Shown here: positions 56,685-64,000 of the stretch, piece by piece
Layout: the number at the start of each line of letters is the position of its first letter
Numbering within the stretch: position 1 is the stretch's first letter
Assembly (NCBI GenBank): GCA_032718475.1
Contig: JAUCBJ010002867.1
Coordinates: 1 to 64,000, forward strand
DNA from: Nemertoderma westbladi
Lineage: Eukaryota; Xenacoelomorpha; Nemertodermatida; Nemertodermatidae
DNA: 64,000 nucleotides
Reading direction: 5' to 3'
Made by a program: the position numbers and the translations under genes
Notes under the pieces: generated by a model
Told to the model about the DNA's origin: nothing
What the model saw: the letters and a program-made list of their open reading frames with translations, nothing else
Databases searched by the model: none

Positions 56685-58080
56685 TGAAGATTTTCCTGAT
56701 ATTTATTCATCGATAGTAAAAATTCTCCCTTATATTAAAAAGTTATTATTAGGAAAACTTAGCGAAATGAATGTACTTAGACCATGGCTAGGTGTGAATA
56801 TACTCATGTATCGATCACATTTTTCAGAGGGTGACCAAGAAGAAACTTTCTATTTTAGTTCTTCAGGTGGTGCAGTTAATACCGTAGATTCACATAAAAG
56901 TTTCTATATTTGGTTTGAGTATGTACTAGAAAAATTAATGCAAAAAATAGCCGTATTTAACACTCGTGGCTCAGGGTGGCGCGTTAAATCTTCATTAAGA
57001 GTGGAAATTAAAGTAGCTGAATCCAAGTCTAAGTCACTGGAATATAAAGGTCACGGTTATATGGAGTTACCTAAGGCTCTATCGGGTAAACAATGTGTTA
57101 TAAATATACAAACGGCTGATAATGACTGTTTCAAATGGGCTATTATAGCCACAAAGTTTAGTAGCAAAGTGAAAAACAACAAATATCGTACTTCGCAGTA
57201 CACAGATTACATGAATCATTTTATTTTTGACAACGGGAACAAAGATTATCCAACAGAATGGCAGCTTGCAATTAAACTTTTTGAAAAACAGAATTCAGCA
57301 TATATAATTAATTTATTACTCTACGACAACAATCAAGTATCTATATTAAGACAGGCACCATTTAGTAAAATCACTCCAGATAAAGAGTTATTGAATATAT
57401 TACTTGTAAAAAATAAGAATACGAGTAAACAATCACATTATGTTTGCATAACTAACTTGAATCCCTTGATGAATACAAGAGGTAAGCATATTGGATGTAG
57501 GAAATATTGTGAACGGTGTTTGTCGCATTTCTACAGCAAGGATGTTCTAGAAATTCACCGTATTGCTTGTTATCAAGGAAAAATTCAAGTTGAGAAGCTA
57601 CCGTCTGAAAAAAGAACTCACATTAGCTTTAGAAATTTAGACAGAACATTACCAGCATTGTTTGTAATATATTTTGACATAGAATCTATTTTGGAGCCAG
57701 CCAGCAACAGTAAATTTATTCAGAATCATATTCCATGCGCTGTAAGTTATTTAGTTGTCCCTAGTAGCGAATTAATCAATCCACCAAAATTTTATTTGAA
57801 GACCTTTACAAAAACAATCGACAACAACTGTATTCAAGACTTTTTAGACTCTGTATATAATGACATCACCCAATTATATAAGTGGTCAGAAACCCACATA
57901 AGAGAGAAGATGATACTTAATGATGTAGATAAGTTAAGTTTTTGGAAAGCTAAAACTTGCTTTTATTGCAATGTTTTATTTAAGGATAAGTCTGAGAAAA
58001 ACAAACATCACTCACATATTACTGGTAACTATATAGCAGCCACTTGTAACGCATGTAACCGCTCTTTATCGTTGAAGTGA
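56680..58080 (+). pseudogene. Polinton/adintovirus-like DNA polymerase B, N-terminal and Exo I part
   Basis: The N-terminal domain has the GSGW motif (about residue 75 of the ORF from 56767) and the NDCFKWAI block seen in Polinton-family PolB proteins. A CxxC...H zinc element (CRKYCERCLSHF) follows, then the exonuclease I motif YFDIES near residue 303. A second zinc element, CFYCNVLF...CNACN, lies at the end. An in-frame TGA (58078-58080) interrupts the protein; the same frame continues at 58081. I take it as an inactivating stop in an old copy. The polymerase would be protein-primed and replicate a linear DNA element. Confidence 0.82.
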
Positions 58081-58842
58081 CACATGTATATACTCGCTGC
58101 ACACAACTGCAATCACTACGATTTGCATTTTCTTTTACAAGTTGGGTTTAGCAATAACAGATATTCCGATTGGGATATAAAGGTAATCCCTAAAAATTCT
58201 GAAAGGTATATTTCACTAAGTATGCATATACTGGTGAAAGATCAAAAAACGAAAATCGAGCTACGTGTCTTAGACACATATCAATTTTTATCCTTTTCCC
58301 TAAGTACTTTAGTTGATTGTTCAACAAAGGATATAGACAGCGAAGATATAACATCAGTTCTACCAATTACTGAACAGCAAATGAAATATTTTTATCCGAA
58401 TTTAAATAATGCAACAATTAAACGAAAAGGTACATTTCCCTACGAGTATCTGACAGATTTAAATAAATTCAATGATTCGAAATTACCATCAATAGACAAA
58501 TTTTATAGTAAATTAACACAAAATACCTGTACACCCGAGGAATATAGTTTTGCCAACGCATCATGGAGTCAGTTTGACTGTTCAAATCTCAAGGATTATC
58601 TTTTAGCATACTTAAAACTCGATGTTTGTCTCCTCGCTGATATATTTGAGAACTTTAGGAGAGTATGTAGACAAAACTACGAATTAGAAGTAGTTTATTA
58701 TTGCAGTATCGCAGCTTTCACTTATGATTGCACCCTGAAATACAATAAATGTAAGTTAGCATTAATAAAGATTACCAAACATATAGAGATTTTGAAGCAT
58801 CTATTAGAGGAGGGGTTTCATTCTGTCGAAAGCATTACATAG
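58081..58842 (+). pseudogene. DNA polymerase B, Exo II-III part
   Basis: It continues in the frame of the preceding ORF after the TGA. HNCNHYD is the Exo II motif (HNxxxYD). A region ending in YLKLDVCLLADIF is the Exo III block (YxxxD). The frame is lost near 58815-58842. Confidence 0.82.
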
Positions 58843-59133
58843 AATCAAATATACCAGATACTGATAATTATGATCCATGCAAGGAAGAGTGTCATATTTT
58901 CAATATAGATTTTAATTCCTTGCATTCGGGTAATTTAAGTAAAAAGCTACCTGTTTCAGGTTTTGAACAACTCAACGTTATATATTTAGAGAATGCTGCT
59001 CCAGAAGAACTAATAAACTATTTAACAAATCTTGATACTGAAGGAGATATTGGGTTTTATTAATTTGTGATTTGAAATATTAGATATATTAGAACTACCC
59101 TTAGCCCCAGAACATTTAAGTATAAATGAGACA
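58843..59133 (+). pseudogene. DNA polymerase B, palm motif A remnant in shifted frame
   Basis: In another frame this segment encodes DFNSLHSGNLSKK, the counterpart of the first palm motif. At least one stop and a second frame change (about 59060) follow before the next open part. This segment shows the gene is decayed. Confidence 0.7.
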
Positions 59134-60189
59134 ATGCTTTCACCATATATGAAAGATCAATTTAATAATGTATGTAAACAAAGAGGTACTAATAGCAAGT
59201 ATAAGATATGTGCACCAAAACTTATGTTGACACAATTCGATAAAGAATTCTATCATGTAAATTTAAAACTGTTAAAATTTTATATAAAACAAGGTTTTAT
59301 TGTTACTAAGCTCCATAAATTGTATTCTTTCCATCAAGACTTTGTATTTAAACCCTATATAGATTTTAATATTAATCAAAGACATTTAGCAAAAACTTAT
59401 ATTGAAACAGCTGTTGCAAAGCTGCTGAATAACTTGTTATTTGGTAAAACAATAGAGAAGATACGAGATTGCTGTAATTTTCGTATTGCTAATAGCAATG
59501 AGAAATGCGATCAATTGGTGAAACGTATAAATCACGAAAATTTCATGATTTATAACAATTCCTTATCGGGACACTTATTAGTGAAAGACAGCGTGACACT
59601 AGATAAACCAGTCTATGTAGGTAGTACTGTCTTGGATTTAGCAAAACTTGATATGTATGAGCTGTACTACGATAGATTACTACCTATTGAGAAAGAATTA
59701 AACTGCCGAATTAAAATTGTAGCATCAGATACAGACTCATTAATAGGTTGTTATTATAATACATCGCAGAGTAATTTCTTAAAAGCCTTAATTCAAAATA
59801 ATATTCTAGATACCTCTAATTACCCCAAGGATCACCCTCTCTACAGCGATAAAAATAAATCCAGACTCTATCACTGTAAAGACGAGTTGTGCTCACGAGA
59901 GATTAAGGAAGCTTTATTTTTACGTCCAAAGTTATATGCAATTTTGGAATGGAATGAAACGAATATACGACGGGCGAAAGGAATAACAAGAGCTGTCGTG
60001 GATAAAAAAATTTGCCACGAAGAAATTTCCAAGGAAACGCTTCAATTTCAGAGTCAATTACACAAAGTGTACACTGTAGCACAAGATAAGTTTGCTCTCA
60101 GCGCATTTGACGATAAACTTTATTGGGTTAATAAAAATCATTCACTTCCCTGGGGTCACTATAAAACAAAGCTGGTAAAACCAGTACTA
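59134..60189 (+). pseudogene. DNA polymerase B, palm and thumb part, truncated by a LINE
   Basis: The fingers motif LLNNLLFGKTIE corresponds to motif B. SDTDSLIG is the catalytic motif C (DTDS). A terminal FDDKLYW block is typical of Polinton/adintovirus polymerases. The frame equals that of 56767-58842. The C-terminus is cut at 60190, where a minus-strand LINE tail begins. I find no capsid, integrase, protease or packaging ATPase in the window, so this is a fragment of an element. Confidence 0.85.
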
Positions 60190-60590
60190 CTACTACTAGG
60201 TCGAGTGAACTCGAACAGTAAAAAAAGTAAGTAAAGTAAATTTTCTTCGGCCACTAGGCCAGGGATTACGCACAAAGTCTGACGACTTATTTCCAGTGCG
60301 GTCCCCCCAGAACTTTACTCCCCAGAGGAAACTCTAGTACTCATTTAGCTACCACTTAAGGATGCAAGGCAGAGATGCGCCCTGGCTGGTCCCTTTAAAG
60401 CATTCGTGCCGAAACGAAAACTGCCCTAGCCCATGTGAGGATCGAACCCACGACCTACAGGAGATGTGAATTCGATGCAACCATTACACCAAGGGTGGAA
60501 ATGAGATCCTTCCAGGCTTCCCGATTCTCCATAGTTGTCGCAATTTCATTTCTCCCAAGTTCAGTATCCCTTTCAAGTTGATCTATGTTG
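60190..60590 (-). mobile_element. LINE 3' end, interrupted by a SINE
   Basis: On the minus strand it encodes the LINE C-terminal IDQLERDTELGRN and MENREAWKDLI, then TAG-repeat tail; the sequence is very similar to the LINE 3' end at 5560-5690. The tail starts at 60190 and the body at 60495-60590, separated by a SINE at about 60220-60494. Confidence 0.85.
60220..60494 (-). mobile_element. tRNA-derived SINE
   Basis: The minus-strand head (60425-60494) has a Pol III A box (TGGTGTAATGG), a B box (GGTTCGATCC) and a well-paired T stem (GTGGG/CTCAC). A body of about 200 bp and an ACTT-rich tail ending in a T run follow. It splits the LINE end; I could not find a clean target duplication. Confidence 0.72.
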
Positions 60591-61320
60591 CTTGTTGCTC
60601 GCTTAGCTCTGAGGAACCCACATGGTGTTCTACAACTTTGGCTAATCTGTTGGTTTGTTTGGCAACATTATTGGCTTTCAGGTGGATTTTTGTTGAAGGT
60701 ATTTTTCTTGTGTTAGCTTCGAGGGGGAAGGGCATGTTCGTTTGATTTCTGGTCCTTGGTCTGTTTTGTTTAGGAGCTTCATGATCACCTGCAATTTCCA
60801 TGCTGTAATTCCACATTTCCTTGGTAACAGGATCAGGATGTTGTGTTTGAGGCTGGCATGATGAGGGTGGGCTTGTGGAGTTAATGTTAATTAAAGTTGG
60901 AGGTGGTGGGGTGGTTGTGTTGTTGGTAATACATGGGGAGTTGCACGTTGTAGCAATTGCACAACTGGAAGCTGCAGTCACTGTCGCGTGTGCGCTGCTC
61001 GGATGGTGAGATATGGGGATGGGGATGGGGATGCTGTAAGTGTTAGTGGTCATGGTTTCAGTTTGTAGTAGTGATTGACTGTGGTTGGTAGAGCTTGTGG
61101 GGCTGCCTAATAAGGAAGTGTGTAGTGGGGTTGAGGTAAAAGTATTTATATAACCTGTGTTGGTACGTGAAGACCTACAGTAAGACATAATCACATCAGT
61201 ATCAGATATAGAATGATATATACCGGTATCAAGTGGCATAGAATTAATAACAAACCCCACAGATTTCTGGTTGATTTGACTCCCATGGTTGGGTGATCTA
61301 TCTGTCATGCCAGTATTCAA
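60583..61320 (-). CDS. Hypothetical Ser/Thr/Pro-rich ORF
   Basis: 245 residues with no family I recognise. The middle is rich in Ser, Thr and Pro with a PIPIPI stretch. The C-terminus is basic. It ends just where the minus-strand LINE 3' end starts, so it could be part of a LINE ORF1, a host exon or chance. Confidence that it is a gene is low. Confidence 0.3.
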   Translation of the reverse strand: MNTGMTDRSPNHGSQINQKSVGFVINSMPLDTGIYHSISDTDVIMSYCRSSRTNTGYINTFTSTPLHTSLLGSPTSSTNHSQSLLQTETMTTNTYSIPIPIPISHHPSSAHATVTAASSCAIATTCNSPCITNNTTTPPPPTLININSTSPPSSCQPQTQHPDPVTKEMWNYSMEIAGDHEAPKQNRPRTRNQTNMPFPLEANTRKIPSTKIHLKANNVAKQTNRLAKVVEHHVGSSELSEQQAT

Positions 61321-61559
61321 ATCTGCAATTGGTCAAGAGTTATGATTGTTTTCTAAAACGTCTTCTGCAATCATTTCAGTTGTGTGGTTGCGCATTTGTA
61401 AACCCATCACACCAGATGTCACATCTCCGTCCCCCGGGCACCACCCGGCCAGGTCATAGGCTGTATGGTTTCCCGAACCTACCTGACTGGGGGGTGACGG
61501 TGACCCGCGATATTATTGCATTTGTTTGATATTCCATATCTTTCATTGTTCTCACCTCC
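61321..61559. other. Spacer, no gene seen
   Basis: GC-richer DNA than its surroundings between the Ser/Thr-rich ORF and the 51-bp repeat. I see no supported feature. Confidence 0.4.
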
Positions 61560-62690
61560 GATCCAGATGACCACCCTGGTCCAGAGGAAGAGATTGCAGT
61601 CAAAGTCGGCATGGAAGTTGATCCCGTCCCCCCAGAGGAAAAGATCGCAGTCGAAGTCGGCGCGGGAGGTGATCCCGTCGCCCCCGAGGAAGAGATCGCA
61701 GTCGAAGTCGGCGCGGAAGTTGATCTCGTTGCCCCAGAGGAAGAGATCGCAGTCGAAGTCGGCGTGGAAGTTGATCGCGTATCCGTCGCCCCAGAGGAAG
61801 AGATCGCAGTCGAAGTCGGCGTGGAAGTTGATCCCGTCCCCGTCGCCCCCGAGGAAGAGATCGCAGTCAAAGTCGGCGTGGAAGTTGATCCCGTCGCCCC
61901 AGAGGAAGATATCTCAGTCGAAGTCGGCGTGTAAGTTGATCCCGTCGCTCCAGAGGAAGAGATCGCAATCGGAGACGGCGTGGAAGTTGATCCCGTCCCC
62001 GTTGCCCCAGAGAAAGAGTTGAAGTCGGCTTGTAAGTTGATCCCATCGCCCCAGAGGGAGAGATCGCAGTCGAAGTAGGCGTGAAAGTTGATCCCGTCCC
62101 CGTCGCCCCAAAGGAAGAGATCGCAGTCGAAGTCGGCGTGGAAGTTGATCCTGTCGCCCCAGAGGAAGAGATCGCAGTTGAAGTCGGCGTGTATGTTGAT
62201 CCCGTCGCCCCAGAGGAAGAGATCGCAGTCGAAGTCGGCGTGGAAGTTGATCCCGTCGCCCCAGAGGAAGAGATTGCAGTCGAAGTCGGCGTGTAAGTTG
62301 ATCCCGTCGCCCCAGAGGAAGAGATCGCAGTCGAAGTCGGCGTGGAAGTTTGTCCCGTCCCCGTCGCCCCCGAGGAAGAGATCGCAGTCAAAGTCAGCGT
62401 GGAAGTTGATCCCGTCGCCCCAGAGGAAGAGATTGCAGTCGGGGTCGGCGCGGAAGTTGATCCCTTCCCCGTCGCCCCCGAGGAAGAGATTGCAGTCGGA
62501 GTCGGCGTGGAAGTTGATACCGTCGCCCCAGAGGGAGACATTGCGGTTGATGTCGGCGTGGAAGTTGTTGCTGTCGCCCCAGGCGAGGAAATCAGAAACG
62601 AGGTTGGTGTGGAAGTCGAACTCATCACCACGGAGGTAGAGATAGTGGATAATATTGGCATGGAAGTTGTTGCTATCGCCACTGAAGTGT
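61560..62690. repeat. 51-bp minisatellite, possibly from a coding repeat
   Basis: About 18-20 units of 51 bp, with 57-bp variants (extra GTCCCC), are built on GAGGAAGAGATCGCAGTCGA. Three frames are open over long stretches because unit lengths are multiples of three. A shortened unit near 62020 changes the frame. Open readings give EEEIAVEVGVEV on the plus strand and AISSSGATGSTSTPTS on the minus strand. Confidence 0.88.
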
Positions 62691-62871
62691 AGATTGATGC
62701 TGGGAGGCTCTGTATAATTGTTAATCCAGTTGTTTCAGTAAATGCAACTGTTGCCGGCCTGATAGTCGAACCACATCGCCTTGCGGCTTGTGGATGAGGT
62801 CCCCCATTGAGAGTTGGTTTGAGTCGAGGTAGCCAGGTACCTGACTTGACAGGGCTACGTGCTACAGGCAT
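61867..62871 (-). CDS. Hypothetical Ser/Thr-rich repeat protein
   Basis: 334 residues on the minus strand. About 90 non-repeat residues are followed by 17-residue repeats containing ISSSGATGSTSTPTS, mucin-like in composition. The frame shifts at about 62020. There is no signal peptide. It could be a decayed gene or an accidental frame through the minisatellite; I favour the second slightly. Confidence 0.25.
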   Translation of the reverse strand: MPVARSPVKSGTWLPRLKPTLNGGPHPQAARRCGSTIRPATVAFTETTGLTIIQSLPASIYTSVAIATTSMPILSTISTSVVMSSTSTPTSFLISSPGATATTSTPTSTAMSPSGATVSTSTPTPTAISSSGATGKGSTSAPTPTAISSSGATGSTSTLTLTAISSSGATGTGQTSTPTSTAISSSGATGSTYTPTSTAISSSGATGSTSTPTSTAISSSGATGSTYTPTSTAISSSGATGSTSTPTSTAISSFGATGTGSTFTPTSTAISPSGAMGSTYKPTSTLSLGQRGRDQLPRRLRLRSLPLERRDQLTRRLRLRYLPLGRRDQLPRRL

Positions 62872-64000
62872 TATCCAATAAAGTAGACAAGATAATAGTA
62901 GACAAGAAATAGTAGACAGGAGTTATTATACACTGTATTTTTTTTTTATTTTATTATTATTTTATTATAATGTTCAGGTATTACAGTACAGCAGTATTGA
63001 CCGTACAGCAGTACCGTTACTTAATCCTTAATTTCCTTAATTAATCCTTAATCCTTAATCCAGGACCAACGGCGTCCTTATCTCAGAACGATGGGGGTCC
63101 TAGTTAGAGGACCAGATTTGTCCTAGTAAGAGGGACTATGCAGCTACAGGTGGCACCTCCTTTATGCTGCATGGAGGTGGCAAGTTTTCTTGATCAATGA
63201 CCTAGAATACCTGACCTGACCTGACAAATAATTCCTCCTGAGAAATATATTGGTTTTTGGAATATTACGCTGACAGAGGTCCAAGTTGTAAATATTGGAT
63301 CTGATGGTGAATATATGAGCTGAAATGTTAAATAGCTCGATGATATGTATGTATATCGGTTAAAAGTTCCTTGATATTTATTATGGAATAATAATCTTGG
63401 AATAAAAAACCGCACGACTCATAAAAATAAATACAAAACATTACTTATACCTAAAGTACCTACGTTATAACGGGAGTGGTGTAAACTTAGAGTTTACTTT
63501 AATGTAGTACACGTAAATAACAAAATTGGCAGAACAATGAGACTGTGGGATATTACCAGGGAATTTGCAAAACGTTTCGAACGTTTAGAACGTCGAAACC
63601 GGTCAAGAGACAAACGTTAAAAGCACAAATAAAAACAATAGATACGGTTAGTAGAATGCATCCATGGGATTGTTGAAAATACGCTACCTAGGTCTCTTAG
63701 TATATTTCGCAGAGGATAGGGTATAACGAACTCTTGACGGGCTAAGACCGCATAAAGTGGTTCCGATTGACTGAGAAATTCGAACTAATAAGTCTGTACG
63801 TAAGGTAAGTCGATAAATAACAGTTCAACAGCTTGGTTGAAGAAACAAACGTGCCCCACGATTCATCCAAAGACTATGTTTAGAATATTTTTGATGGGCC
63901 AGTCAGACTTCTGCGCTTTAATTCCGTAAAACCAAGTATGAAAGGTAATTCATCGGGAATAAAGCAATATTTCCTCCCACAAGGAAATAAACAACTTTAT
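62872..64000. other. AT-rich right edge, no gene seen
   Basis: Contains T/A-rich runs and short TTAATCC repeats (about 63005-63060). A GGGAGTGG followed by TGTAAAC (63471-63485) resembles a polypurine tract plus LTR start but has no other support. A short frame at about 63517-63620 with MRLWDI echoes part of the 347-residue ORF. Confidence 0.4.

Noticed and set aside
58078-58080. Readthrough or recoded TGA in the polymerase
   Set aside because: Further frame changes and stops follow at about 58815-59060, so the gene is simply decayed.
60425-60494. Functional tRNA gene on the minus strand
   Set aside because: Only the T stem pairs well. The head is followed by a SINE body and tail.
63471-63485. 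Polypurine tract plus LTR start at the right edge
   Set aside because: GGGAGTGG-TGTAAAC resembles the BEL signal but no pol, ORF or second LTR supports it in the window.

Overview
The window reads as repeat-rich nuclear DNA of an invertebrate animal. I see no bacterial operons. The only host-type coding sequence I can name is the last exon of a serotonin 5-HT1-like receptor, near 6.4-6.8 kb. The rest is transposable elements nested in one another and in tandem repeats. The species cannot be fixed from the sequence alone; a bilaterian is likely, given the amine receptor together with BEL/Pao, Gypsy, several LINE clades, a tRNA-derived SINE, piggyBac-type and Polinton-type DNA.

Layout, left to right. 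0.5-2.4 kb: the 3'-terminal ORF (triple zinc knuckle) of a BEL-like element, ending in a polypurine tract and the start of an LTR. 3.6-6.3 kb: a truncated LINE 3' end, split by a piggyBac-type MITE with TTAA target duplication; its 3' tail is expanded into a tandem array. 6.4-6.8 kb: receptor exon. 7.0-9.3 kb: a TGTAATGAC-type array holding a short LTR element with two LTRs and a 5-bp target duplication. 10.8-34.6 kb: a 63-bp minisatellite interrupted by a complete 16.5-kb BEL/Pao element on the minus strand (13705-30182, 5-bp target duplication, LTRs of about 1.9 kb). 35.0-42.1 kb: a 41-bp minisatellite with higher-order repeats. 42.5-54.6 kb: LINE fragments of at least two kinds, one split by a complete Gypsy element (44950-49786), and a LINE 3' end amplified in tandem. 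54.7-60.2 kb: a decayed Polinton/adintovirus-like block with a B-family DNA polymerase, preceded by iteron-like repeats. 60.2-62.9 kb: a minus-strand LINE end with a SINE inside it, then Ser/Thr-rich ORFs and a 51-bp repeat. 62.9-64.0 kb: no supported gene.

The BEL/Pao element is the most interesting object. Its LTRs differ by one 8-bp indel and few substitutions that I noticed, so it looks young. It carries a third ORF between pol and the 3' LTR, in the place where env-like genes sit. That ORF encodes a protein with three zinc knuckles and is homologous to the ORF at 522-2297. A 46-nt stretch directly after the 5' LTR, where a tRNA primer site would be expected, is a perfect reverse complement of an internal LTR segment, and the complementarity stops exactly at the LTR boundary. 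That geometry is what Tf1-type self-priming requires. A motif of about 20 nt also recurs eight times through the element in one orientation. These are the points to follow up.
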